Source: Clostridium thermobutyricum DSM 4928 (lineage in GTDB: Bacteria > Bacillota > Clostridia > Clostridiales > Clostridiaceae). From it: a stretch of 64,000 bases of DNA. Where the stretch lies: the NCBI RefSeq assembly GCF_002050515.1, contig NZ_LTAY01000070.1, positions 1 through 64,000 on the forward strand. The letters are read 5' to 3'. Under the pieces are notes generated by a model, which saw only the letters and a list, made by a program, of their open reading frames with translations, made no database searches and was not told the DNA's origin. A program made the position numbers and the translations under genes. How positions within the stretch are numbered: position 1 is the stretch's first letter; each line of letters opens with the position of its first letter. Positions 8,131 to 16,157 of this stretch are shown here, one piece after another.

Positions 8131-8301
8131 ATGGCATTTGTAATTCAAGATTCATGCGTAAGCTGTGGAGCATGTGCTGCTGAGTGTCCAGTTAACGCTA
8201 TAAGCCAAGGAGATACTATATTCGTAATCGATGCTGATACTTGTATTGATTGTGGAAACTGTGCTAATGTTTGTCCAGTAGGAGCACCAGTTCAAGAATA
8301 G
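8131..8301 (+). CDS. 2[4Fe-4S] ferredoxin
   Basis: A 56-residue clostridial-type ferredoxin, a soluble low-potential electron carrier used with pyruvate:ferredoxin oxidoreductase, hydrogenase and related enzymes. It has two cluster motifs, [12 protein letters not shown] and [12 protein letters not shown], related by internal duplication with an acidic hinge between them. The start ATG follows TTAGGAGGTG. It has its own hairpin terminator and no co-directional partner, so it is likely a single-gene, highly expressed transcript. Confidence 0.97.
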   Translation: MAFVIQDSCVSCGACAAECPVNAISQGDTIFVIDADTCIDCGNCANVCPVGAPVQE

Positions 8302-8310
8302 TATACTAAA

Positions 8311-8340
8311 AAAAGATCGTGTCTGCGATCTTTTTTTTTT
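8311..8340. terminator. Bidirectional terminator of ferredoxin and the MBL-fold gene
   Basis: GATCG and CGATC pair, extended by A and T tracts (AAAAGATCG/CGATCTTTT), with ten T on the plus strand and an A tract giving a U run on the minus strand. It sits between two convergent genes. Confidence 0.9.
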
Positions 8341-9007
8341 ATATAATATTATTTACTTTAATTGGAGATATAAGCACCGTATTCATATATTCAGAGAAAT
8401 CTTTTTCTAATTTATCTTTATTTATAAAAAAGCTATCATCTTTTATTCTAGTTATATTTTGAGATAAAAGTAAAAATTCTTCAGGTCCCTTAAATATAAA
8501 GGAATATGAATTATATTTATAATTCATAGGTATAATTATTTTAGGATTTATTTTTTTAGCTAATTTAAATGCGGTTTTTCCATTTAAAGTGATATTACTT
8601 CCTATTGGAAGAAATAAGATATGGCAGTTTTTTAATAATTCTAATGTATCATAACCTAATGTGTGTCCTAAATATCCTAAATGACATATTTTAAGACCAT
8701 CAATATTATAAATAAATATTGTATTTTTACCTCTTTTCAATCCATTTAAATTATCATTGAATGATGATATTCCTTTTATAATTCCTAAATCAGTGTTAAA
8801 TTCTCCTTTTTCAGATATTAGTTTAATATCTTGAGATAGATTAGTAATGCAGTCACATTTAAAATCATTAGAGCTTAAAGTAATTATATTTGGATTAAAA
8901 TCTTCTATTTTGCAACTGTGAAATTTATTTATTGGGTCTATTAAAATTCTTTTTCCTATAGAAGTTTTAATTAAAAAACTAGAATTACCAAGCCAAGATA
9001 TAAAAAT
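8339..9007 (-). CDS. Degenerate UlaG-like metallo-beta-lactamase-fold protein
   Basis: The fold is recognisable from SWLGNSSFLIKT at the N-terminus, KICHLGYLGHTL, ILFLPIGSNITLNGKTA and KIIIPMNYKYN, which align with the UlaG-like hydrolases. The metal site has been lost: the H-x-H-x-D-H segment reads SSNDFKCD, the Asp of L-G-D-L-G-H is Tyr, and the late His of the P-M-H-Y motif is Asn. The longest frame starts with TTG at 9022, but the only ribosome binding site, GGAGGTG, lies inside that extension. Eight bases beyond GGAGG comes ATT at 9007, with no ATG, GTG or TTG in place. It may be a non-catalytic protein with an ATT start, or a decaying gene. Confidence 0.6.
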   Translation of the reverse strand: MFISWLGNSSFLIKTSIGKRILIDPINKFHSCKIEDFNPNIITLSSNDFKCDCITNLSQDIKLISEKGEFNTDLGIIKGISSFNDNLNGLKRGKNTIFIYNIDGLKICHLGYLGHTLGYDTLELLKNCHILFLPIGSNITLNGKTAFKLAKKINPKIIIPMNYKYNSYSFIFKGPEEFLLLSQNITRIKDDSFFINKDKLEKDFSEYMNTVLISPIKVNNII

Positions 9008-9095
9008 ATTAATCACCTCCAATAGATAACATTAATATGTTTCCCAAAAAAATGAAAATAATTCTAAAAATAAAAAATAAAATAAAGAAATAAAC

Positions 9096-9124
9096 TTGAT
9101 AAGAATTAAATTTAATATTAATAT
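9096..9124 (+). promoter_or_regulatory. Sigma-A promoter of the ctsR operon
   Basis: TTGATA (9096-9101) and TAATAT (9119-9124), separated by 17 bases, lie just ahead of the CtsR operator. Transcription would begin at about 9131. Confidence 0.72.
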
Positions 9125-9133
9125 ATGGTTAAA

Positions 9134-9150
9134 GGTCAAAGTAAGTCAAA
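9134..9150 (+). promoter_or_regulatory. CtsR operator
   Basis: The direct heptad repeat GGTCAAA-GTA-AGTCAAA matches the CtsR recognition sequence (A/G)GTCAAA-NAN-(A/G)GTCAAA except for the middle spacer base. It covers the expected transcription start, so CtsR would block its own operon and release it on heat or protein stress. It also shows that an ATG at 9125 in frame with ctsR cannot be the start. Confidence 0.88.
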
Positions 9151-9169
9151 AGCAAAGGAGAAGATATAT

Positions 9170-9625
9170 ATGGCAAGACTAACAGATGTTATAGAAAAAT
9201 TTATAAAAGATATGATTATTAATGATGATAATCATCAAGCTTTAATACAAAGAAATGAATTAGCAGATCAATTTAGATGTGCACCATCTCAAATAAACTA
9301 TGTTTTAACAACAAGATTTACTTATGCAAAAGGATATGTAGTAGAAAGTAGAAGAGGTGGAGGGGGATATATAATAATAAAAAGAATAACTCATTCATGC
9401 TCTAGTGATATAAAAAGATTAATAAAAGAGTCAATTGGCAATAGTATAACATATCATAATGCAATAGCACTTTTAGATAATTTATTAGAAATAGAACTTA
9501 TTAATAAAAGAGAATATGAAATCATAAAAATAGCTATAAATGATAATACTCTTACTGTTTCTGATAATAAAAATAAATTAAGATCAGATATTTTGAAAGG
9601 AATGGTTATGGTAATAATGGAATAG
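9170..9625 (+). CDS. ctsR: Transcriptional repressor of class III stress genes
   Basis: A 151-residue repressor with an N-terminal winged helix (ARLTDVIEKFI; then RNELADQFRCAPSQINYVLTT) and the glycine-rich wing RRGGGGYI that touches DNA and senses heat in characterised CtsR. The C-terminal domain carries the dimer/McsB-contact region. The open frame runs to an ATG at 9125, but that lies at the promoter and operator. AAAGGAGAAG before ATG 9170 sets the start. First gene of ctsR-mcsA-mcsB-clpC. Confidence 0.96.
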   Translation: MARLTDVIEKFIKDMIINDDNHQALIQRNELADQFRCAPSQINYVLTTRFTYAKGYVVESRRGGGGYIIIKRITHSCSSDIKRLIKESIGNSITYHNAIALLDNLLEIELINKREYEIIKIAINDNTLTVSDNKNKLRSDILKGMVMVIME

Positions 9626-9636
9626 GGGGTACTTTT

Positions 9637-10167
9637 ATGATATGTGAGAAGTGCAAAGAAAGAGAGGCTATATTAAATTTAAGCCAAATGATTAATGGAG
9701 AAATTACTGATATTTGGTTGTGCGAAAAATGTGTTAAAAAATTTGGAAAAACTATTTTTAACGATATTAATGGAGATAGAGAGAATTATGCTTCTTTCAA
9801 TAATTTGTTAAGTATTATTTTTGAAGATATAGGAAAGAAAAAAGAAAAAGCTAAAATACAATGTATTAAATGTGGAACTACGCTTAAAGATATTGAAAAT
9901 AGAAGACTTATAGGATGTGAGGAATGTTATAAAATTTTTGAAAAAGATATAACAAAAATGGTTGAAAAAAATAATACTTATAATGAACATAAAGGTGAGA
10001 TACCTAATAGATTGGGTGAAAAAATAAAGAATAAGAGAATAATTAGAGAGTTAGAAAAAGAATTAGAAATAGCTATAGCTATAGAAGCTTATGAAAAAGC
10101 AGCTAAACTTAGAGATGAAATAAAAAGGTTAAAAGGTGAAATGAGAAATTTTGAGGGGGAGAAATAA
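9637..10167 (+). CDS. mcsA: Zinc-finger activator of the arginine kinase McsB
   Basis: 176 residues with four Cys-x2-Cys pairs (3/6, 29/32, 76/79, 94/97), forming two zinc-binding units, and a C-terminal UVR motif at about 136-170 (ELEIAIAIEAYEKAAKLRDEI). In Bacillus, McsA binds and activates McsB and also protects CtsR; the UVR motif mediates contact within the ClpC system. It lies 11 bases after ctsR, with AGGGGGT as ribosome binding site, and ends one base before the mcsB start. Confidence 0.95.
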   Translation: MICEKCKEREAILNLSQMINGEITDIWLCEKCVKKFGKTIFNDINGDRENYASFNNLLSIIFEDIGKKKEKAKIQCIKCGTTLKDIENRRLIGCEECYKIFEKDITKMVEKNNTYNEHKGEIPNRLGEKIKNKRIIRELEKELEIAIAIEAYEKAAKLRDEIKRLKGEMRNFEGEK

Positions 10168-10168
10168 A

Positions 10169-11173
10169 TTGGAAAGCCTATTAAATAATAAAAATTTGAT
10201 AAGTAGTAGTGTGATTTTATTTAGAAATGTAAAAGGCATAAACTTCCCTATAACTATGAAAGCGGAAGAAGGAAAGTTGTTTTCAGAAAAAATAATTGAG
10301 AAAATATTAGATATTAAAGATGATATGAAAGTTTTCAGGCTTTGGAATGATGAAATAAAATTTGAGAAATTAAAAGAAACTAGAGTTTTAAGAAATAAAA
10401 CTCTTAAAAACAAAGAAATGGTAGCTTATTTAGAAAGTGAAAAAAATAATTTTAAAATTATTTTAAATGAAGAAGAGCATATAAGATTACAATGTACTAA
10501 AAGTGGATATAATATAGAAGAAATATACAATTATGTTAAAGAATTCGATGTGCATTTGGAAAGAAAAATAGATTATCTATTTGATGAAACTATGGGATAT
10601 TTAACTTCTAATCCAAATCATATTGGAACTGGACTTATATTAGAGGTAATGGTGCATTTGCCTATGTTAACTCTAAATGATAAGATAAGCAAATTATTTT
10701 CTCATAAAGATAAATCTATGTTTGAATTAGAAGGTAAATATGGAGAAAAAGGTAAGGCATATGGAAGTATATATATAATAAGAAATACAGCAACTACTGG
10801 AATATCTGAAAAAGAATTAATAGAAGAATTAAACGAACTTATATTATATGTTTTAAATGAAGAAAAAAAGGAAAGAGAAAAAGCTTTCGAAAAATATAAA
10901 AATGAAATTTCAGATAAAATTCATAGGGCATATGGAGTACTTAAAGAAGCTATAATTTTAGAATCAATAGAAACTTTAGAATTATTATCATATTTGAGAT
11001 TTGGAGCAGAAGAAGAAATACTAGATATCTCTATAGATGAGATAGAGAAAGCTGTTTTATTTTCTAGAAATCCATTTGTTAAAGAAGCACTGCAAGGAGA
11101 AAATAATTTAGAAAAACTAAATTTGAAAAGAGCAGATATTATAAGAGATATTTTGAAACAAAAGGTTTATTAG
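10169..11173 (+). CDS. mcsB: Protein arginine kinase
   Basis: A phosphagen-kinase-fold enzyme that phosphorylates arginine residues, marking proteins for ClpCP degradation and inactivating CtsR. I place the start at TTG 10169, giving 334 residues: GAGGGGGAG precedes it, and the longer frame from 10151 would place that site within the coding region. The N-E-E-E-H catalytic segment (near residue 95) and the S-N-P-x2-I-G-T-G loop are present. At 334 residues it is slightly shorter than the usual 350-360. Confidence 0.94.
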   Translation: MESLLNNKNLISSSVILFRNVKGINFPITMKAEEGKLFSEKIIEKILDIKDDMKVFRLWNDEIKFEKLKETRVLRNKTLKNKEMVAYLESEKNNFKIILNEEEHIRLQCTKSGYNIEEIYNYVKEFDVHLERKIDYLFDETMGYLTSNPNHIGTGLILEVMVHLPMLTLNDKISKLFSHKDKSMFELEGKYGEKGKAYGSIYIIRNTATTGISEKELIEELNELILYVLNEEKKEREKAFEKYKNEISDKIHRAYGVLKEAIILESIETLELLSYLRFGAEEEILDISIDEIEKAVLFSRNPFVKEALQGENNLEKLNLKRADIIRDILKQKVY

Positions 11174-11227
11174 AGAACATAAATAATAAAACCATATAAA
11201 TTATGTATAGGAGGATAAAAAGAATAT

Positions 11228-13657
11228 ATGAGCGAAAATAGATTCTCAGAAAGGACAGAAACTGTTCTTTTAGAAGCAAAAAAAGAATCCTTAAATTTTA
11301 GACATGGGTATATAGGTACAGAACATATATTACTAGGTATACTTAAAGAAGATGGATATGCAAAGGGAATATTAGAAAAAAATGGTGTTGATTATTCAAA
11401 AATAAATAAAACTGTAGACAAATATCTTGGTAAAGGAGAAATAGTCATTCCAAAATCTGAATTATTATTTACTCCAAGAACTAAAGTGCTATTTGATGAA
11501 GCTTTTAAAGAAGCAAAAAAATTATCTCATAAAAAAATAAATCCAGAGCATTTATTATTATCTATATTAAATGAAAATGACGGAGTAGCATACACTATGC
11601 TTACTTTTACAAAAATTAATTTAGATAAATTAAAAAATGATATAAAAGATTTTTTAGAAAGTGATGTGGCAAAAGATAATTCTCAAGAGATCGAGGAAGA
11701 TGATTTAGATGAAAAAATGCCAATGTTATCAAAGTATAGTTCGAATTTAACTAGACTTGCAAGACAAGGAAAATTAGATCCTGTAATAGGCAGAAGTAAA
11801 GAAAATCAAAGAGTATTAGAAATTTTGTGTAGAAGGATTAAAAATAATCCTTGCTTAATAGGAGAACCAGGAGTAGGAAAAACTGCTGTAATTGAAGGAT
11901 TAGCACAGAGAATAATTGATGGTAATATACCAGAAATATTAAAAGGAAAACAAATTTATTCTTTGGATTTAACGAGTTTAATAGCTGGAGCTAAATATAG
12001 AGGTGAATTTGAAGATAGGCTTAAAAAAGTTATGGCAGAGATAAAAGATAATAAGAATATAATAATTTTTATAGATGAAATACATTCTATAATAGGAGCT
12101 GGTGGGGCAGAAGGGGCAATAGATGCCTCAAATATATTAAAACCATCACTAGCTAGAGGAGATATACAATGTATTGGGGCCACAACTATAGAAGAATATA
12201 GAAAACATATAGAAAAAGATTCAGCTTTAGAAAGAAGATTCCAACCTGTATTAGTTGAAGAGCCAACTAATGACGAAACTTTAGAAATTCTAAGAGGAAT
12301 TAGAGGTAAATATGAAGAGCATCATAAAGTTAAAATAACTGATGAAGCATTAGAAGCAGCAGTGAATATGTCTGACAGATATGTTTGTGATAGATTTATG
12401 CCAGATAAAGCAATAGATTTAATTGATGAAGCATCTTCAAAAATTAGGATTGAAACACTTGTAGATCCGCCTGATTTAAAAGAATTAAATGATAAAATAT
12501 CAAGAATTAAAAGAGAAAAAGAAAATTGTATTCAGATTCAAGAATTCGAGAAAGCTGCATCTTTGAGAGATGAGGAAAGAAAATTGAAAAATGAATTAGA
12601 AGAATTTTCAAATGAATGGACAAAAAATAATTCTGAAAAAATTCTTATAGTTAAAAAAGAAAATATAGCAAAAGTTGTTTCAAGTTGGACTAATATTCCT
12701 GTTGAAAAATTAACTGAAGAAGAAAGTAATAAACTTTTGAATTTAGAAGAAAATCTTCATAAAAGAGTAATTGGTCAGAATGAAGCTATAGAACTTGTTG
12801 CTAAAGCAGTTAGAAGAGCGAGAGTTGGACTTAAAAATCCTAATAGGCCTATAGGAAGTTTTATATTCTTAGGACCTACTGGAGTAGGGAAAACAGAACT
12901 TAGTAAAGCACTAGCAGAATCTATATTTTCTCATGAAAACAATATGATAAGAATAGATATGTCAGAATATATGGAAAAGCATTCAGTATCAAAACTTATA
13001 GGTGCACCTCCAGGATATGTAGGATATGATGAAGGGGGTCAGCTTACTGAGGCGGTTAGAAGAAAACCATATAGTGTTGTATTATTAGATGAAATTGAAA
13101 AAGCACATCCTGATGTATTTAATATATTACTTCAAATATTAGAAGATGGAAGACTTACTGATGGAAAAGGTAAAGTTGTAAATTTCAAAAATACAATAAT
13201 AATAATGACATCTAATGTAGGTGCACATAATATTAAAAAACAAAAGAATGTTGGGTTTTTTACAGATGATAATTGGAATAAAGAATATGATAGTATGAAA
13301 GAATCTATTTTAGAAGAACTTAGAGCAACTTTTAAACCAGAATTTTTAAATAGAATAGATGATACCATAGTTTTTCATAAGCTTAGAAAAGAGGATATGC
13401 TTAAGATAACTAATATAATGCTTAAAGAAGTAAAAAGAAGATTAGATGAAAATGAAATTTATATAGAATTTACTGACGAGAGTAAAGATTATATAATAAA
13501 TAAATGTGATGTTAAAGAATTTGGGGCAAGACCTTTAAGAAGAGTTATAACAAAAGAAATTGAAGATAAAATAAGTGAAGAACTTTTAAATGGAAAAATA
13601 AAAAGATTAGAAGGATATGAAGCTAAAATAAAAGAAGATACTTTAGTTTTTGTATAA
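11228..13657 (+). CDS. clpC: Class III AAA+ unfoldase ClpC
   Basis: 809 residues in the usual order: Clp-N double repeat (about 1-145, with the TEHILLGIL and PEHLLLSIL motifs), first AAA+ domain with Walker A GEPGVGKT, an M-domain carrying a UVR-like EFEKAASLRDEER segment, and a second AAA+ domain with GPTGVGKT, followed by the C-terminal D2-small domain. ClpC hexamers feed phosphoarginine-marked and adaptor-bound proteins to ClpP. The linker contains VGFFTDDN where the ClpP-contacting loop lies (family V/L-G-F). A 54-base gap after mcsB contains AGGAGG. A long hairpin closes the operon. Confidence 0.97.
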   Translation: MSENRFSERTETVLLEAKKESLNFRHGYIGTEHILLGILKEDGYAKGILEKNGVDYSKINKTVDKYLGKGEIVIPKSELLFTPRTKVLFDEAFKEAKKLSHKKINPEHLLLSILNENDGVAYTMLTFTKINLDKLKNDIKDFLESDVAKDNSQEIEEDDLDEKMPMLSKYSSNLTRLARQGKLDPVIGRSKENQRVLEILCRRIKNNPCLIGEPGVGKTAVIEGLAQRIIDGNIPEILKGKQIYSLDLTSLIAGAKYRGEFEDRLKKVMAEIKDNKNIIIFIDEIHSIIGAGGAEGAIDASNILKPSLARGDIQCIGATTIEEYRKHIEKDSALERRFQPVLVEEPTNDETLEILRGIRGKYEEHHKVKITDEALEAAVNMSDRYVCDRFMPDKAIDLIDEASSKIRIETLVDPPDLKELNDKISRIKREKENCIQIQEFEKAASLRDEERKLKNELEEFSNEWTKNNSEKILIVKKENIAKVVSSWTNIPVEKLTEEESNKLLNLEENLHKRVIGQNEAIELVAKAVRRARVGLKNPNRPIGSFIFLGPTGVGKTELSKALAESIFSHENNMIRIDMSEYMEKHSVSKLIGAPPGYVGYDEGGQLTEAVRRKPYSVVLLDEIEKAHPDVFNILLQILEDGRLTDGKGKVVNFKNTIIIMTSNVGAHNIKKQKNVGFFTDDNWNKEYDSMKESILEELRATFKPEFLNRIDDTIVFHKLRKEDMLKITNIMLKEVKRRLDENEIYIEFTDESKDYIINKCDVKEFGARPLRRVITKEIEDKISEELLNGKIKRLEGYEAKIKEDTLVFV

Positions 13658-13666
13658 TTAAATTTT

Positions 13667-13731
13667 AAGCTATCTCAAATAACTTTTGAATTATTGGAAA
13701 GAATAATCAAAGGTAAGAGATAGCTTTTTTG
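13667..13731 (+). terminator. Terminator of the ctsR-clpC operon
   Basis: AAGCTATCTC pairs with GAGATAGCTT, and inside this an imperfect CTTTTGAATTATT/AATAATCAAAG stem extends the hairpin. It ends in a T tract. Confidence 0.88.
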
Positions 13732-13743
13732 ATAAAAATACTA

Positions 13744-13771
13744 TTGAAAAGATAAAAAATAATGTTATAAT
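13744..13771 (+). promoter_or_regulatory. Sigma-A promoter of trxB
   Basis: TTGAAA (13744-13749) and a perfect TATAAT (13766-13771) with a 16-base spacer lie upstream of trxB, immediately before the palindrome at 13783. Confidence 0.75.
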
Positions 13772-13782
13772 AATTTTAAAAG

Positions 13783-13798
13783 ATACCCCTAGGGGGTA
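13783..13798. promoter_or_regulatory. CsoR/CstR-type operator palindrome upstream of trxB
   Basis: ATACCCCTAGGGGGTA is a G/C-rich near-palindrome in otherwise A+T-rich DNA, placed at about +5 to +20 relative to the predicted start site. Runs of C and G around a central TA are typical of operators for the CsoR family (copper-sensing CsoR and persulfide-sensing CstR). No csoR-like gene is in the window, so the regulator is unidentified. Confidence 0.55.
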
Positions 13799-13812
13799 AA
13801 GGAGCTGGGTAT

Positions 13813-14748
13813 ATGGAAAAAGAAATTAAAGATATTGATTTGATAATAATTGGTGGTGGTCCAGCAGGATTAACAGCTGGAATATACGCATCAAGAGCAA
13901 AAATGAATATGTTATTATTAGAAAATGAAATAGTTGGTGGACAAATAAGAAACAGCTATTTAGTAGAAAATTATCCAGGATTTAAAAAAATTTCAGGTGC
14001 TGAACTTTCTGATGCCATACAAAGTCAAGCAGAGGAATGTGGAGCTGTCATTGATGAATTTGATATAATAGAAAAAGTTAAATTTATGGACAATGAAAAA
14101 ATAATTGAAACTGAGAGCTATATATATAAGCCAAAAGCTGTAATAATAGCAACTGGAGCATCACCAAAAAAATTACCAATAAGAGGTGAACAAGAGTTTT
14201 TAGGAAAAGGAGTTCACTATTGTGCAGTTTGTGATGGTGCAATGTATGAAGATAAAATTGTAGGAGTTGTAGGAGGCGGAAAAGCCGCATTAGAAGAAGC
14301 AATTTTTCTAACAACATTTGCTAAGAAAGTATATATAATAAGAAGGCATGATTACTTTAAAGGTGAGCAATCAGTAATAGATGAAGCTATAAACAATGAA
14401 AAAATAGAAATTCTTTATAATGAAGATATTTTAGCTGTTGAAGGCTCAGATTTTGTAGAGAAAGCAATAATTAAAAATACAAAAACTGGTATTGAAAGAG
14501 AATTAGAATTAGAAGCTGTATTTGGATATATAGGAACAGAACCAAAAACAGATTTGTTTAAAGATTATATAGAAATGGATAGTTATGGTTATATAAAAAC
14601 TGATGAACAAATGAGAACTAATGTAAAAGGAGTCTATGCTGCTGGTGACGTTAGAGTAAAAGAATTTAGACAAATAACAACAGCTGTATCAGATGGAACA
14701 ATAGCAGCTTTAGGTTCGGAGAAATATGTAAAAGATTTAGAAAAATAA
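13813..14748 (+). CDS. trxB: Thioredoxin reductase-like flavoprotein
   Basis: 311 residues with the FAD-binding GGGPAG at 14-19, the redox-active CAVC at 137-140 followed by DG, and the C-terminal GVYAAGDV FAD motif. In TrxB the disulphide reduces thioredoxin or a small redoxin, and one follows 22 bases later. The NADPH motifs are altered: the second glycine loop reads GGGKAALEEA (usually G-G-G-x-S-A), and the H-R-R-x3-R adenosine 2'-phosphate motif reads R-R-H-D-Y-F-K at 177-183. The electron donor may therefore not be NADPH; ferredoxin-dependent relatives without this motif are known in clostridia. GGAGCTGGG serves as ribosome binding site. Confidence 0.88.
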   Translation: MEKEIKDIDLIIIGGGPAGLTAGIYASRAKMNMLLLENEIVGGQIRNSYLVENYPGFKKISGAELSDAIQSQAEECGAVIDEFDIIEKVKFMDNEKIIETESYIYKPKAVIIATGASPKKLPIRGEQEFLGKGVHYCAVCDGAMYEDKIVGVVGGGKAALEEAIFLTTFAKKVYIIRRHDYFKGEQSVIDEAINNEKIEILYNEDILAVEGSDFVEKAIIKNTKTGIERELELEAVFGYIGTEPKTDLFKDYIEMDSYGYIKTDEQMRTNVKGVYAAGDVRVKEFRQITTAVSDGTIAALGSEKYVKDLEK

Positions 14749-14770
14749 TAAAAAGAAAAGGAGAATAATT

Positions 14771-14998
14771 ATGGTAAAAGTTTATTCAACATCTTGGTGT
14801 CCAGGATGTATAAAATTAAAAAAATACTTAGATATGAAAGGTATTGAATATGCAACAGTAAATGTAGCAGATGCTCAAGAAGAAAGATTAGAAGTAATTA
14901 AAGTTTCAGGTCAAAAAACAGTGCCAGTTTTAGATTATAATGGAGAAATTGTAGTTGGTTTTGATAAAAAAAGAATCGATGAATTAATCCAAAAATAA
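14771..14998 (+). CDS. Glutaredoxin/NrdH-like redoxin (CPGC)
   Basis: A 75-residue thioredoxin-fold protein with Cys10-Pro-Gly-Cys13, a cis-proline segment TVPVLDYNGEIVVGFD, and no N-terminal extension, like NrdH-type redoxins that take electrons from TrxB. It is 22 bases after trxB behind AAAGGAGAA, and the pair is closed by a terminator, so the two probably form a dedicated reductase-carrier pair. A paralogue with CPWC is encoded at 20741. Confidence 0.9.
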   Translation: MVKVYSTSWCPGCIKLKKYLDMKGIEYATVNVADAQEERLEVIKVSGQKTVPVLDYNGEIVVGFDKKRIDELIQK

Positions 14999-15035
14999 AT
15001 TAAATAAAAGTATATATAATAAAATTTTATTTTAT

Positions 15036-15101
15036 AAGGTGTATTACGCATTTAGATTGGAAACAATAAGTTTTGAATCTTGGCATAATACACTTTTTTT
15101 A
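15036..15101 (+). terminator. Terminator of trxB-redoxin operon
   Basis: AAGGTGTATTA pairs with TAATACACTT (one G-T pair) around a loop of about 40 bases that can itself fold, followed by seven T. Confidence 0.8.
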
Positions 15102-15118
15102 TTTTGAAAATTTAGTTG

Positions 15119-15157
15119 AATTAAAGTTATGTTAAAAAATTTTAATAAAAGTATAAT
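15119..15157 (+). promoter_or_regulatory. Candidate pst promoter with Pho-box-like repeats
   Basis: A TATAAT at 15152-15157 lies upstream of pstS. On the minus strand TTAACA (15135-15130) and TTAATT (15124-15119) are spaced by five bases, as in PhoP boxes of Bacillus (TTAACA-N5-TTAACA). The second copy is only a 4 of 6 match and no clean -35 is visible, so this is a weak call. Confidence 0.35.
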
Positions 15158-15240
15158 ACTATTTAACTTAAAGCTAATATACGGTTAATTTGAGTAGATT
15201 ATTGTATAAATATAGAGTTATAAGGAGGAATGGCTTTTAT

Positions 15241-16131
15241 ATGGGTAATAGAAAAATGAAATTTTTAATTGGATTCTTATCTATAGCGATAATAGGGATC
15301 ATATATCTTAGTTTTAATGCAAAAAAATTTAAAGATGATGGAAATACTAGATCTATTACTATTAGTGGTTCAACTGCTTTACTACCACTTATGGAGGTAT
15401 CAGTTAATAATTTTAACAAAATACATTATGGAGACATTATAAATGTTCAAGCAGGGGGATCAGGAACAGGATTAACTCAAGTTTTGGATGGGACAGTTAA
15501 CATAGGAAATTCTGATATGTTTGCAAATCAAAAACTTACAAAAGAACAATCAGATGAATTAGTAGATCATAAAGTAGTTGGGGAAGGATTTTGTATAGTA
15601 GCGAGCAAAGGATGCGGAATTACAAATCTTACTACAAAACAAATAAGAGAAATATTTTCGGGAAAGATAAAAAATTGGAAAGAGCTTGGTGGAAATAATG
15701 AACCAATTTTAGTAATACATAGACCTGCATCATCAGGGACAAGAGATACATTTACTAATACTATTTTAGGTGGAAATAAAGATTTAGAAAATGATGGGAT
15801 TGGTGCAGTTCAAGATAGTAATGGAGCAGTGCTTCAAGCTATGAAAAGAAGTAAAGGTGCCATAAGTTATATGGCTTTAACATATATGAATAATAAAGAA
15901 GCAAAGGAAAATTTACAAATAATAAAAATAGATGGAATGAGTCCAACTATAAAAAATATAGAAGATGGTAATTATAAATTTTGGTCTTGGGGGCATATGT
16001 ACACAAAAGGAAAAGCAACAGGATTAGCAAAAGAATTTATTGATTATGTAATGAGTAAAGAAAATACTAAAGAAGTTGAAAAGTTAGGTTTTATACCTGT
16101 GCATAATATAAAAGTACAGCCAATTTTATAA
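15241..16131 (+). CDS. pstS: Phosphate ABC transporter, substrate-binding protein
   Basis: The extracytoplasmic phosphate receptor, 296 residues. An N-terminal hydrophobic helix (about 8-25) acts as signal or anchor; there is no lipobox cysteine, so it is probably membrane-tethered or secreted rather than a lipoprotein. S-G-S-T-A-L near residue 43, G-G-S-G-T-G near 76 and the R-P-A-S-S-G-T-R-D segment are the PstS phosphate-binding motifs. The frame extends to TTG 15190, but AAGGAGGA at 15222-15229 puts the start at ATG 15241; ATG 15256 is possible. First of pstSCAB-phoU. Confidence 0.93.
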   Translation: MGNRKMKFLIGFLSIAIIGIIYLSFNAKKFKDDGNTRSITISGSTALLPLMEVSVNNFNKIHYGDIINVQAGGSGTGLTQVLDGTVNIGNSDMFANQKLTKEQSDELVDHKVVGEGFCIVASKGCGITNLTTKQIREIFSGKIKNWKELGGNNEPILVIHRPASSGTRDTFTNTILGGNKDLENDGIGAVQDSNGAVLQAMKRSKGAISYMALTYMNNKEAKENLQIIKIDGMSPTIKNIEDGNYKFWSWGHMYTKGKATGLAKEFIDYVMSKENTKEVEKLGFIPVHNIKVQPIL

Positions 16132-16157
16132 AACAAAAGATGTAAAGGAAGGGAAAT

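Noticed and set aside
9125-9169. N-terminal extension of CtsR to ATG 9125
   Set aside because: The extension covers the transcription start and the CtsR operator; the ribosome binding site is before ATG 9170.
15190-15240. N-terminal extension of PstS to TTG 15190
   Set aside because: AAGGAGGA lies within it, and the signal helix begins properly from ATG 15241.
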